A stretch of 44,944 bases of DNA from Streptomyces sp. McG3 (GTDB lineage: Bacteria; Actinomycetota; Actinomycetes; Streptomycetales; Streptomycetaceae), in NCBI RefSeq assembly GCF_018619185.1, contig NZ_JAAXYC010000029.1, forward strand, positions 1 through 44,944, in the 5' to 3' direction. Within the stretch, counting starts at the first letter, position 1; the number at the start of each line of letters is the position of its first letter. The position numbers were made by a program, and so were the translations under genes. This document shows, one piece after another, positions 1-7,923 of the stretch. A model generated the notes under the pieces. The model worked only from the letters and a program-made list of their open reading frames with translations. It did no database searches and was not told where the DNA came from.

Positions 1-28
1 CCCGTCCCCCCTCGCCGCCCCTGCCGCG

Positions 29-49
29 GCGCTGCGGCCGTCGCAGCGC
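29..49 (-). terminator. Short GC hairpin after the PRD-nitrilase gene
   Basis: An 8-bp perfect stem (GCGCTGCG at 29-36, CGCAGCGC at 42-49) closes a 5-nt loop and begins at the edge of the stop codon of the minus-strand gene (stop complement at 49-51). An outer GCCGCG/CGCGGC pair could lengthen it with a bulge. There is no T-tract, as is usual for Streptomyces terminators. Confidence 0.5.
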
Positions 50-558
50 TACGGCCGCGGCTCCTTCGGCTCGGCCAGGCCCAGCCGGCGGTCCTTCAGG
101 GCCGGGAAGCGGTCGCGGGTGGCGGCGACCGTCGACGGGTCGAAGTCGACGGTGAGGATCTCCTCGTCCGTGCCGGCCTCGGCCAGCACCTCGCCCCAGG
201 GGTCGACGACGACGGAGCGGCCCGCCTGTTCGGTCCCGGCGTGGGTGCCGGCGGTGCCGCAGGCCAGGACGTACGCCTGGTTCTCGACGGCGCGGGCGCG
301 GGCGACCGCTTCCGGATGGTCCGCCAGTTCGGCGGCTACCTGGTCGTCGGTGAGGAACTGCTCGATCGGCTCACCGTTCAGCAGTCGGCCGATGGCCATC
401 ATGAGATGGCTGGTCAGCATGGAGGCCGTCGCCTCGGTGACGAGGTGCCCCTCGGCTTCCAGGGCGGCGAGTTCGGCGGCGACGAAGTCGGCCACCTCGG
501 GTTTGACCTGACCGCCTTCGCGGAACAGCTGGATCCGCAGTGCGAGCTGGTCGTCCAT
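49..558 (-). CDS. Chimeric protein: truncated PRD regulatory domain joined to the C-terminal end of a carbon-nitrogen hydrolase
   Basis: 169 residues. Residues 1-91 read as a PTS-regulation (PRD) domain of the kind that follows yhfZ in actinomycetes (start MDDQLALRIQLFREGGQVKP, conserved His in SHLMMAIGRLLNGEPIEQ). From residue 92 (ENQAYVLACGTAG, then VVVDPWGEVLAEAG and FPALKDRR) the sequence is the last 75-80 residues of a nitrilase-superfamily hydrolase. The catalytic Glu, Lys and Cys of that family lie upstream of this part and are absent, so no hydrolase activity is expected; the last PRD helix with its second His is also missing. The joint falls in the GC-rich repeat coding for ARARAV (about 286-305). 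The start is the ATG at 558, preceded by GAGGAGG; the in-frame TTG at 573 overlaps that ribosome site. It follows yhfZ on the same strand. The chimera is probably a deletion product, but could be an assembly error. Confidence 0.75.
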   Translation of the reverse strand: MDDQLALRIQLFREGGQVKPEVADFVAAELAALEAEGHLVTEATASMLTSHLMMAIGRLLNGEPIEQFLTDDQVAAELADHPEAVARARAVENQAYVLACGTAGTHAGTEQAGRSVVVDPWGEVLAEAGTDEEILTVDFDPSTVAATRDRFPALKDRRLGLAEPKEPRP

Positions 559-575
559 GATGGTCCTCCTCAATC

Positions 576-597
576 AACAATAACCAGGATTCTGTAT
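576..597 (-). promoter_or_regulatory. Operator A, YhfZ-type candidate upstream of the PRD chimera
   Basis: A 22-bp element with the imperfect palindromic core CAGGATTCTG at 585-594 in an AT-rich stretch, just upstream of the GAGGAGG ribosome site of the chimeric gene. It matches 19 of 22 positions with the element at 1597-1618 upstream of yhfZ. Placement before both genes of the unit suggests a shared binding site, most simply for the adjacent regulator. Confidence 0.6.
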
Positions 598-651
598 TTT
601 CAGGGTGCGCGGCGCTCCGGGACATGCGCGTCGCGGCGGCCGCGCCGGCGG

Positions 652-1590
652 TCAGTACGAGGGGACGCGTTCCCCTCGCAGCACCTCACTCTGCAGCCGT
701 GTCACCGTCGACAGGTCGAGCGATTCGCGGACGGCGGCGAGCGCCTTCGCCCCCTCGGTCCGGCCGATCACGGCGGCGGTGGAGTTGCGCAGGGCCAGCT
801 CACGGGTGACCTCGTCGCCGAGCGGCACCACGTCGACGCCGAGCCCGAGCCGGTCCTGCGCCTCGTCGAGGTTCCAGACGGTCGCGTCCACCTCGTTCCG
901 TGCGAACAGATCGTGCAGTTGCATGTAGGAGGCCTCCCGCCACTCGATGTCCTCCCGGCCCGCGAACACCCGCTCCACGAGCATGCGCAGATCCTCCGAG
1001 GCATGGTCGATCGCCACCCGGAGCCCCGGTGCGGCCAGGTCCGCCCCGTGCCGTACGAGCATGCCGTGCGCGCCGACGTAGGTGGCGGGGCCGAGGTCGG
1101 CCACCAGCTCCACCGGATGCTCGGCGATCAGCTGGTCGGCGGCGAAGCGCGACAGCACCACCAGGTCGACCTTGCCCTCCAGTAGGGCGGCGGTGCGGGC
1201 ACCGGCACCCCGCATGAACGTGATCGCGAACGGTGCGCCCGCCTCCTCGAAGGCGCTGCGCAGTCCGGTCGCCAGCCCCTCGTACCTGCGGGAGTAGGGG
1301 AGCGGCATGGCCGCGAGCAGGGTGCCGAGGCCGGACAGCCGCCACAGGACCGTGCGGTCCGAACGGACCAGGAAGGTCCCCAGGTGGCCGCGCGCGGTCG
1401 TGGAGATCGCTCCCGCCTCCTCCAGCAACTGGAGGGCCGCCTGGACGGTTCCGTTGCCGCAGCCCAGCTCCTCGGCGAAGTCCCGCACGCGGGGCAGCCG
1501 GGTGTCCGGCTCGTGATGCAGGAGCAGGACGGCCAGCTGCCGGGCGGCGAGGCCGTTGCGCGTGAGGAGGTGGTCGTCGAGGTCGTTCAC
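652..1590 (-). CDS. yhfZ: YhfZ-family GntR-like transcriptional regulator
   Basis: 312 residues. An N-terminal winged helix-turn-helix (about residues 10-75, including TRLPRVRDFAEELGCGNGTV and LQLLEEAGAI, then an ARGHLGTFL wing) is followed by a periplasmic-binding-protein-like effector domain (about 90-300, starting MPLPYSRRYEGLATGLR). This organisation is that of E. coli YhfZ, whose neighbours include a PRD-domain gene, as here. The GTG at 1590 is the only start that keeps the whole DNA-binding domain; there is no ribosome site before it, so the mRNA may be leaderless. The element at 1597-1618 lies immediately upstream and would give autoregulation. The effector is unknown; the enzymes normally encoded with yhfZ are not in this window. 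Confidence 0.85.
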   Translation of the reverse strand: MNDLDDHLLTRNGLAARQLAVLLLHHEPDTRLPRVRDFAEELGCGNGTVQAALQLLEEAGAISTTARGHLGTFLVRSDRTVLWRLSGLGTLLAAMPLPYSRRYEGLATGLRSAFEEAGAPFAITFMRGAGARTAALLEGKVDLVVLSRFAADQLIAEHPVELVADLGPATYVGAHGMLVRHGADLAAPGLRVAIDHASEDLRMLVERVFAGREDIEWREASYMQLHDLFARNEVDATVWNLDEAQDRLGLGVDVVPLGDEVTRELALRNSTAAVIGRTEGAKALAAVRESLDLSTVTRLQSEVLRGERVPSY

Positions 1591-1596
1591 GAATCA

Positions 1597-1618
1597 AACA
1601 GTAAACAGGATTCTGGAT
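1597..1618 (-). promoter_or_regulatory. Operator B, YhfZ-type candidate upstream of yhfZ
   Basis: Same CAGGATTCTG core (1606-1615) and the same AT-rich left flank as the element at 576-597. It sits 6 bp upstream of the yhfZ GTG and so would overlap the promoter of a leaderless transcript. Confidence 0.6.
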
Positions 1619-1779
1619 ACTGACAAGGTCCTCGTCGTCTGGGTGCGGGCCCGCCCCTCGGCGTGCACTCCCGGGAGCCTCGGCCGAGACTGGTGGCGGA
1701 CAGCGAATCCGCGCCATCACCCGCGACCGGCGTGCGGGCGGACGCTCCGACCGGGGCGCCCCGACCACGGGAGAGAGTC

Positions 1780-2226
1780 ATGGGCACACAGTTCGAAGCG
1801 ACGGTCGACATCGACCGGCCCATCGAGGAGGTCTTCGCCTTCCTCGCGGACGGGGAGCACGACCCCGAGTTCAGTCCCCGGGTACAGCGCATCGAGAAAT
1901 CGCCGAACGGCCCCACCCGCGTCGGCACCGTCTTCCACAGCACGGTCAAGGACGCGGGCATGACGTCCCGGCGCGACTTCGAGATCAGCGAGCTGGTGGC
2001 CCCGACGCGCATTCGCTGGCGCGAGCAGTCCAAGAACCTCATCACCGCGACCGAGGGCGGCTACGACCTCGGACGCGCTCCGGACGGCGGAACCCGGGTG
2101 AGGCTCTTCAACGTCCTGGAGGGCCACGGATTCGGCAAGCTGCTGGTCGGTTTCGCCGGCGGCGCGGCGCGCAAGGACGCGCCGGACTTCGGGCTGCGCA
2201 TCAAGGAAGCCGTCGAAGCGTCCTGA
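1780..2226 (+). CDS. SRPBCC-family (START-like) protein
   Basis: 148 residues. The opening FEATVDIDRPIEEVFAFLAD is the typical first strand and helix of the polyketide cyclase/dehydrase-type SRPBCC fold, with F.VLEGHGFGKLL and a C-terminal amphipathic helix following. Proteins of this family form a hydrophobic cavity; most are uncharacterised lipid- or ligand-binding proteins. The ATG at 1780 follows GGGAGAG; upstream in-frame codons lack a ribosome site. The gene is alone, divergent from yhfZ and convergent with the small Cys4 gene. No substrate can be inferred. Confidence 0.8.
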   Translation: MGTQFEATVDIDRPIEEVFAFLADGEHDPEFSPRVQRIEKSPNGPTRVGTVFHSTVKDAGMTSRRDFEISELVAPTRIRWREQSKNLITATEGGYDLGRAPDGGTRVRLFNVLEGHGFGKLLVGFAGGAARKDAPDFGLRIKEAVEAS

Positions 2227-2233
2227 TGTGGCG

Positions 2234-2446
2234 TCAGTCCGGCAGGGGGACGCGGATCACGGGGTCGAACGGGTGCTTGTTGAAGCCGCTGCGCACATTG
2301 CGGCAGTCCGGAGCCTTGCACATGAAGAACTCGTCGACGCTCCGGCGGCCCGTCCGGCCGCGGAGCCAGGTCTTCTCGTCGGCGCTGAGGGAACGGTGCT
2401 GCTCATCGGAGTCACACGTGGCGCAGTACATGGCGCGAGCCGGCAC
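2234..2446 (-). CDS. Small Cys4 (zinc-ribbon-like) protein of unknown function
   Basis: 70 residues, shorter than most annotation cut-offs. The GTG start at 2446 is set by GGAGG four bases upstream; the ATG five codons later is too far from it. Two cysteine pairs, CATC near residues 8-11 and CKAPDC at 43-48, would fit one zinc site, separated by a basic segment (KTWLRGRTGRR). The C-terminal CRNVRSGFNKHPFDPVIRVP looks conserved in style. I recall similar short proteins in other Streptomyces but no assigned function. It ends 8 bp after the SRPBCC gene, tail to tail, and diverges from the oxidoreductase gene at 2672. Confidence 0.7.
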   Translation of the reverse strand: MPARAMYCATCDSDEQHRSLSADEKTWLRGRTGRRSVDEFFMCKAPDCRNVRSGFNKHPFDPVIRVPLPD

Positions 2447-2671
2447 GAGACCTCCTGAAGGGGGCGAACTGGCAGAAGGTGAAGCATATGAGGGCGCACC
2501 GGGTGTGGGCGGTGTGCGGCGCGCCCGGTCGCGTGGGTGTCGGCGAGCGCGCCCCGAGCGTTCGCGCCGGTGCCTCGGCCGGGTTCGGTCTGCCGCTGAT
2601 CCCGCCCGGCATCCCGGGCCCGTAGCCGGAGGAGGCGTCGGGCCGAACCGTGATCGAGGAAGGGCAGGGCC

Positions 2672-3412
2672 ATGCACATCGCTGTCATCGGCGGAACCGG
2701 ACTGATCGGATCCCGGGTGGTGCGGGATCTCGACGCGGCCGGTCACCGCGCGGTACCCCACTCCCTGTCCACCGGGGTGGACGTGATCACCGGCGAAGGA
2801 CTCGACGCCGCCCTCACCGGTGCGGACGTGGTCGTCAACCTGACCAACTCGCCGACGTTCGACGACGCCTCGCCGGCGTTCTTCCGCACCTCGATGGACA
2901 ACCTCGTCGCCGCCGCCCGGAAGGCGGACGTCGGGCACTTCGTCGTCCTGTCGATCGTCGGGGTCGACCAGGTGCCCGAACTGGACTACTACCGGGCCAA
3001 GACGCTCCAGGAAGAGATCCTGCGGGCCGGCCCCGTGCCGTACTCCATCGTTCGCGCCACGCAGTTCATGGAGTTCATGGACGCGGTCCTCTCCTGGACC
3101 GCCGACGACGACACCGTCCGCCTTCCGCGCACCCGGCTCCAGCCGGTCGCCGCCGCCGACGTCGCCGCCACCGTCGCCGAGGTCGCGGCCGGCGCACCGC
3201 TCCGGGGCACCGTCGACCTCGCCGGGCCCGACGCCTGGCCGTTGGACGAACTGGGCCTCATCACACTCCGTGCCAAGGGCGACAGCCGCTCGGTGACCAC
3301 CGACGACGCCGCAGGAATGTTCGCCGCCGTCAACGGCGACGTCCTCACCCCGAAGGGCGACGCCCGCATCGCCCCCACCCGCTACGCCGACTGGCTGGCG
3401 CGGCACGCCTGA
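2672..3412 (+). CDS. NAD(P)H-binding atypical SDR (NmrA/HSCARG-like) oxidoreductase
   Basis: 246 residues. The N-terminal IAVIGGTGLIGSRVVRDL is a Rossmann dinucleotide site of the atypical GxxGxxG type. VVNLTNSPTFDDA and FVVLSIVGVDQVPELDYYRAK correspond to the following strands, with the Y-x-x-x-K-like YYRAK. Members use NAD(P)H either for reduction or as a redox sensor; the substrate is unknown. The start has AGGAAGG about 10 bases upstream. It is a single gene, divergent from the small Cys4 gene and convergent with the GH30 gene, with a shared terminator between. Confidence 0.85.
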   Translation: MHIAVIGGTGLIGSRVVRDLDAAGHRAVPHSLSTGVDVITGEGLDAALTGADVVVNLTNSPTFDDASPAFFRTSMDNLVAAARKADVGHFVVLSIVGVDQVPELDYYRAKTLQEEILRAGPVPYSIVRATQFMEFMDAVLSWTADDDTVRLPRTRLQPVAAADVAATVAEVAAGAPLRGTVDLAGPDAWPLDELGLITLRAKGDSRSVTTDDAAGMFAAVNGDVLTPKGDARIAPTRYADWLARHA

Positions 3413-3435
3413 CGGGCGAGCCGCTGAGGGCGCGT

Positions 3436-3470
3436 ACCGCGGCGGCCCCCGTCGGGAGAGCCGCCGCGGT
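3436..3470. terminator. Bidirectional terminator between oxidoreductase and GH30 genes
   Basis: A perfect 11-bp stem (ACCGCGGCGGC at 3436-3446 with its complement at 3460-3470) around a 13-nt loop lies between two converging genes, so it can serve both. Confidence 0.7.
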
Positions 3471-3484
3471 CCCGGTCGTCCGCG

Positions 3485-5383
3485 TCAGCGGGTCAGGGCG
3501 AACGCCTGGGCCGGGGAGCCGGAGCAGGGCTGCTGCGAGAGCCTGGCCCCGTCGGCCGTCGAGGAACCGTCGACGCCGAGGCACTTGCCGCTGTGGCGGG
3601 CGACGAAGCGGTACTGCCCGCCGCCGGCCAGCGCCTCCGGCCGCCACTGCTGGTTCGTGCCGCCCTCGTACGACCACAGGTGGACCCTCGTGCCGTCGGC
3701 GGTCGCCCCGGAACCTCCGTCGACGTCCCAGGCCTTCGCGTTGTGCCGGTTCACCACCTGGTAGTGGCCGCCGTCGGTCGGCCTGAACTGCCAGCCCTGG
3801 TTGGCCCCGGTCCCGCAGGCCCACTGCTGGAGCGCGGTGCCGTTGTCCGTACCCCAGTCGGCCGCGTCGAGGCAGGCCCCGCTGTTGGCGTTCCGCACCT
3901 GGTACCACGCGGCGGGGTCGATGGAGCCCGCGGGCGGCTCCGTCGTACCGCCGCTCCCGTCCCAGGTGAAGGTGGCCACGGCCCCGGCGGGCAGGGTGTA
4001 GTCGAGCGACTTCCCGTTGTCGGTCAGGGAGAACCGCTGCGCTCCGGAAGCGGTGTTGACGACCACGGCCGCGCGGCTGCCGTCGCTGTTCTGGAAGGCG
4101 ACGTGTCGTACCCCTCCGGCGTCCTGGCTGGTGGAGCCGATCCGGGTCGCGCCCACCTTGACGAACTTGGAGACGTGCCCCAGGACGTAGAACTCGGCGT
4201 TGCGGGTGACCTGACCGCCGTTGATCTCGACGATGCCGTTGCAGCGGGTGGTGCAGTGCCCCTGGTGGGGGCCGCCGTTCCGGTCGAGGGCGAGGTTCCA
4301 GTTGATGACCGTCTCACCGCCGTTGCGCATGTTCTGCACCACGAGGTTCTCGGCGTGCCACTTGAGCGTGTCGCCGAACGTGGTCGCCGGGTTCGCGCTG
4401 TCGGTGCCCGAGCACTCCGTGAAGAAGACCCGCTTCCCGGCGTCGGCGATCTGCTTCTGCGCGGCGGGCGCTCCGCCGTAGCAGTGGAACGCGGCGCCGA
4501 TGATCCGCTGGATGCCGCCCGTCCGTGCGAACACGTCGAGCGGGTAGTTCGGATGGTCCCAGTTGTGGTCGTAGGCCAGGATGTTCGTCGGCAGGTTCGC
4601 CGCAGTGAGCGCCCCGTCCAGCACCCGCAGGAAGTCCGCCTGTTGAGCCGAGGTCATGCTCATGGACGGGTAACTGGTCGCGAACTCCGGCTCGTTCTGC
4701 GCCGTGAGGTCGGTGAGGGTGATGCCCTCCTGGCCGTACGCCCTGATCGCCTTGACGAGGTATTCGGCGTACGCCTGGTAGTGCTCGGGTCGCAGACTTC
4801 CGCCGTTGAGGGAGTTGTTGGTCTTCATCCAGGCCGGCGGCGACCAGGGGGAGCCCATGAAGCGGATGGCCGGGTTGATGGCCGCGGCCTGCTTCAGGAC
4901 CGGGATGATCTGGCTCCGGTCCCGGTCGATGGAGAAGGCGCCCCGGGTGTCCTCGTACGTGTACGCGTCGCTGTTCGCGTCGAAGTCGGTGCTCCCCAGG
5001 GGCTGGCGAAGGTAGTTGAGTCCGATGCCGTCGCCCTCCGTGGAGAAGAGCGACCGCAGCACCGTGGTGCGCTGAGCCTGGGGGAGGCTCTGGAGGAGGT
5101 GGGCGGACGCGCCTGTCACCGATGCCCCCGCGCCGGTGAACTTCTGGCCCTTGTCGGCCGCGTCGACGCGGATGTCGACCGCCTGCGGGGTCCCGGTGAA
5201 GGGGACGTTCCCCTCCGGGGTGAGCTTCTTGGAGCCGTCGGGAGTGGTGACCCACACCTGTGCGGCCGGGTCGGCCGCCCGGGCGGTGCCGACGGCGCCG
5301 TCGACGCCGAGGGTGGCAACGGCGAGGACGAGCGCGGCGGCTGCCGCGCGCGCTCCGGAACGTGGGGGAGTGGAGCTTGGCAT
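3485..5383 (-). CDS. Secreted glycoside hydrolase family 30 enzyme with C-terminal ricin-type lectin (CBM13)
   Basis: 632 residues. A signal peptide (1 to about 37, ending TARAADP) precedes a GH30 TIM barrel with side beta domain (about 70-475). The proton donor is E231 in TAQNEPEF and the nucleophile E323 in FFTECSG, both placed as in the family, so it should be active. GSPWSPPAWMKTN is a further GH30 hallmark. The C-terminus (about 490-632) has three lectin repeats with QQW, NQGWQF and CLGVDG elements. GH30 members with this type of sequence cleave beta-1,6-glucan, beta-1,6-galactan or glucosylceramide-like bonds; the exact bond is not decided here. The ATG follows GGAGAG. A divergent TetR gene and the palindrome at 5511-5524 suggest local control. 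Confidence 0.9.
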   Translation of the reverse strand: MPSSTPPRSGARAAAAALVLAVATLGVDGAVGTARAADPAAQVWVTTPDGSKKLTPEGNVPFTGTPQAVDIRVDAADKGQKFTGAGASVTGASAHLLQSLPQAQRTTVLRSLFSTEGDGIGLNYLRQPLGSTDFDANSDAYTYEDTRGAFSIDRDRSQIIPVLKQAAAINPAIRFMGSPWSPPAWMKTNNSLNGGSLRPEHYQAYAEYLVKAIRAYGQEGITLTDLTAQNEPEFATSYPSMSMTSAQQADFLRVLDGALTAANLPTNILAYDHNWDHPNYPLDVFARTGGIQRIIGAAFHCYGGAPAAQKQIADAGKRVFFTECSGTDSANPATTFGDTLKWHAENLVVQNMRNGGETVINWNLALDRNGGPHQGHCTTRCNGIVEINGGQVTRNAEFYVLGHVSKFVKVGATRIGSTSQDAGGVRHVAFQNSDGSRAAVVVNTASGAQRFSLTDNGKSLDYTLPAGAVATFTWDGSGGTTEPPAGSIDPAAWYQVRNANSGACLDAADWGTDNGTALQQWACGTGANQGWQFRPTDGGHYQVVNRHNAKAWDVDGGSGATADGTRVHLWSYEGGTNQQWRPEALAGGGQYRFVARHSGKCLGVDGSSTADGARLSQQPCSGSPAQAFALTR

Positions 5384-5510
5384 GGTTGCGGCTCTCCTTG
5401 GGTTCGTACCTGCTGACAGGTTGCACCCCGGCCGGCGGAGGGCGCGGCGGACGCCTCGCTCCGGGCGTGCCGGTCACAAGAGGGCGGGACAACGGCATGA
5501 AAGCACACCC

Positions 5511-5524
5511 ACTAAGTGGTTAGT
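5511..5524. promoter_or_regulatory. TetR-type operator between GH30 and its divergent regulator
   Basis: ACTAA-GTGG-TTAGT is a perfect inverted repeat in a locally AT-rich part of the 217-bp divergent region, 128 bp upstream of the GH30 start and 77 bp upstream of the tetR start. The ACTTA motif also repeats just outside it. Confidence 0.5.
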
Positions 5525-5600
5525 AAGTAGTCGGCTCCGGTGTTCTTCCCCGGGGCCCGGAAGATCTTCACCGGGGCTCCGGCAGGCTTAAGGTGAACCG

Positions 5601-6263
5601 GTGAGCAACCAGTCAGTGGGCAGGCCGGCGCCCGGTCCGGCCAAGCCCCGCACGCCGCGCAGCCCGGAAGCCCGGCAGCGACAGCAGGACATCCTGGCCA
5701 TCGCCATGGACACCTTCGCCGCCCGTGGTTACAACAACGCCTCGCTGGCCGAGATCGCGGACCGGGTCGGCCTCACGCAGGCGGGGGTGCTGCACTACTT
5801 CCGCTCCAAGGCCCTTCTCCTCACCAGCGTGCTCGAACTGCGCGACCAGAGAGACATCGAGCACCTCGGCCCCGACCGCCCCCAGGGGCTGGACTTCCTC
5901 CGCCACCTGGTGAACACCGCACTGCGCAACGCGGAGCGCGAGGGCATCGTCCGGCTGTACGCGGTGCTCTCGGCGGAATCCGTCACCGACGACCACCCCG
6001 CCCAGGACTACTTCCGTGACCGCTACCACGGGCTGCGCGCCTTCGTCGCGGACGCCCTGCGCGAGGCCTGTGCGCCGCCCGCCGGCCGGGAGGACCTGAC
6101 CGAGAACGCGGCCAACGCCATCATCGCGGTCATGGACGGCCTCCAGGTCCAGTGGCTCCTGTCACCGGAATCCGTGGACATGGCCGCGTCGACCGATCTC
6201 GTGGTCACCTCACTGCTGGCGACCCTCGACCCCGAGCGTTTCGGCCCGCACACCGCCGGCTGA
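5601..6263 (+). CDS. TetR/AcrR family regulator, probably of the GH30 gene
   Basis: 220 residues. The TetR DNA-binding domain is at about 20-70 (ILAIAMDTFAARGYNNASLA, EIADRVGLTQAGVLHYF, RSKALLL) and the ligand domain follows. The GTG at 5601 has AAGGTGA upstream; a basic, proline-rich 20-residue tail precedes the domain. It is divergent from the GH30 gene with a palindrome between, the common arrangement for a local repressor. The inducer is unknown, plausibly a breakdown product of the GH30 substrate. Confidence 0.85.
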   Translation: MSNQSVGRPAPGPAKPRTPRSPEARQRQQDILAIAMDTFAARGYNNASLAEIADRVGLTQAGVLHYFRSKALLLTSVLELRDQRDIEHLGPDRPQGLDFLRHLVNTALRNAEREGIVRLYAVLSAESVTDDHPAQDYFRDRYHGLRAFVADALREACAPPAGREDLTENAANAIIAVMDGLQVQWLLSPESVDMAASTDLVVTSLLATLDPERFGPHTAG

Positions 6264-6285
6264 GTGATGCGACCGGGCCGGCCGC

Positions 6286-6810
6286 CTACTCCAGGCCGTT
6301 GCGCGCGGCGAGACTCAACAGGACGCCGATCAGGTCGGGTTCGAGGCCCAGCGCAGTGAAGGCAAGGGGCGGCCCACCCCGCCGTTCGACCTCGACGCGG
6401 TGGGATGCCATGAGGAGCGAGGCGCTGCTCGTCCTGCGCAGACCGGTCACTTCCCGCCACATCACCGCGTCCCGCACCCCGCCGAGCGGGCCGGTGACGG
6501 CGATGCCTCCCTGGTGCAGCCGGCACTGGTTGCCGCCGTACCGCGCGGTGACGAAGCACCACAGCAGCCGCAGCCCGAACAGGACGAGCACCACCGTGGC
6601 GGCCACGGCCCCCTTGAGCAGCGCGGAGTTCGGCCTGATCCACACCAGCGCGACGATCAGGACGACCACCAGCAGGGTGATGGTCCGCACCGCGAACTGG
6701 GCGAGTGCGCCCACGATCCCCACGGCGTGGTACGTGCCGATCCGCTGCCCCAACTCCGGTTCGCCCCGGGTCTGTCGCACGATGAACCGCCTTGTCGGGA
6801 TCGAGGCCAC
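6286..6810 (-). CDS. Small membrane protein with C-terminal PH-like (DUF6585-like) domain
   Basis: About 174 residues from the GTG at 6810. Two adjacent hydrophobic segments (IVGALAQFAVRTITLLVVVL and a second ending VLVLFGLRLLWCFVTA) are followed by a soluble beta-rich domain with HQGGIAVTGPLGG, WREVTGLRRT and VEVERRGGPPLAF, resembling bacterial PH-type domains. The start is uncertain: the reading frame continues up to an ATG at 6912, but that extension is arginine-rich, has poorer third-position GC and would run towards the operator-like dyad at 6928-6961. Another GTG is at 6780. No function can be assigned. Confidence 0.6.
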   Translation of the reverse strand: MASIPTRRFIVRQTRGEPELGQRIGTYHAVGIVGALAQFAVRTITLLVVVLIVALVWIRPNSALLKGAVAATVVLVLFGLRLLWCFVTARYGGNQCRLHQGGIAVTGPLGGVRDAVMWREVTGLRRTSSASLLMASHRVEVERRGGPPLAFTALGLEPDLIGVLLSLAARNGLE

Positions 6811-6927
6811 CGGGCCCGCGCGTCCTCGGCTCAGTGAGCGGCGGGCCCCGGACGGGCGCGCGACCGGTACTCGGCGCCACCGCGGACCCGACGCTACGGC
6901 TGCCCGAGACATGACACCAGCGACCGA

Positions 6928-6961
6928 ATCGCATCGGACCCATGCGCGACCGGAATGCGAT
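6928..6961. promoter_or_regulatory. LysR-type operator candidate upstream of the lysR gene
   Basis: ATCGCAT (6928-6934) and its complement ATGCGAT (6955-6961) lie 20 bp apart in the divergent region, 50 bp upstream of the lysR start. Flanking GACCG motifs are repeated in direct orientation. The size and position fit a LysR recognition/activation region. Confidence 0.4.
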
Positions 6962-7011
6962 GGGGGAGGATGCCGGTGTCCGGGCGACGGGCGCGGCGGC
7001 AGGGGGAAGAC

Positions 7012-7923
7012 ATGTGGGAGAACGAATCGCTCCGGTTGCTCGTCACCGTGGCCGAGACCGGATCGTTCACGCGGGCGGCGGTCCGGCTCAACTACACGCA
7101 GTCCGCGGTGTCCCGGCGGATCGCCGCGCTGGAACAGCGGGCGGGCGGGCCGCTGCTCGTACGCCTCCCGCGAGGTGTACGGCTCACTCCCGCCGGGCGG
7201 GTGCTGCACCGGCACGCCGTGGACGTGCTCGACCGCCTGGCCCGGGCCGAGCGGGACCTCACCGTGCTGCACGCCGGAGGCGGTGGGCCGCTGCACACGG
7301 GCGCGTTCGCCACCGCCAGCATCGCCCTCCTGCCGGCCGCGCTGCGAGCCCTGAAGGACGCGCGGCCGGGGATCGAGGTGGTGGCCGCCGAAAGCCCGAC
7401 CGGCACGCTGATGCGGCAGCTCGCCGACGGAACGCTGGACCTCGCCGTCGTGAGCGACTACCCCTACCCCCTGCCCTCGGCCGACGGGATCACGACCACC
7501 GTGCTGTGCGAGGACGAGCTGCTCGTCGCCCTCCCGCGCCGCCATCCCCTGGCCGGGGCAGAGGCCGTCGATCTGTACGAACTCCGCGACGAGACCTGGA
7601 TCCAGAGCGCGTACGGCGACCGCCCCACGATGCTCGCCGACGCCTGCGCCCGAGCGGGCTTCACCCCGGAGAGGGTCATGCGGATCGGCGGCTGGGCGGG
7701 CAAGTTCGGGTACGCGGCCGCCGGCCTCGGCGTGGCCCTGGTCCCCTCACTGGCGGCGCCTGCGGTCCCCGGCGAACTCGTACTGCGCCCCCTCACCGAC
7801 CCCGCCCTGCGCCGCACCGTGCACGTGGCGCTGCCCGACACGCCGCTCGCGGCGGCCCTGGCCCTGCGGGAGTTCCTGCACGGGGTGGTCGCGGAGCGCG
7901 AACGGCCCCGCTCACCGGGGTGA
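7012..7923 (+). CDS. LysR family transcriptional regulator
   Basis: 303 residues. The N-terminal helix-turn-helix is at about 4-62 (LRLLVTVAETGSFTRAAVRL, then NYTQSAVSRRIAALEQRAGG) and the periplasmic-binding-protein-like effector domain at 90-295. The ATG at 7012 follows GGGGGA; an earlier in-frame ATG at 6955 would add a basic tail not typical of the family. The likely target is the divergent membrane protein gene. Its stop overlaps the merR stop tail to tail by 12 bp. Confidence 0.88.
   Translation: MWENESLRLLVTVAETGSFTRAAVRLNYTQSAVSRRIAALEQRAGGPLLVRLPRGVRLTPAGRVLHRHAVDVLDRLARAERDLTVLHAGGGGPLHTGAFATASIALLPAALRALKDARPGIEVVAAESPTGTLMRQLADGTLDLAVVSDYPYPLPSADGITTTVLCEDELLVALPRRHPLAGAEAVDLYELRDETWIQSAYGDRPTMLADACARAGFTPERVMRIGGWAGKFGYAAAGLGVALVPSLAAPAVPGELVLRPLTDPALRRTVHVALPDTPLAAALALREFLHGVVAERERPRSPG

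Noticed and set aside
3593..5416. Plus-strand open frame of 607 residues opposite GH30
   Set aside because: Shadow frame; the GH30 frame contains both catalytic Glu motifs and a signal peptide.
6811..6912. N-terminal extension of the PH-like membrane protein up to the ATG at 6912
   Set aside because: Arginine-rich, lower third-position GC, no ribosome site and adjacent to the LysR dyad; recorded as alternative start only.
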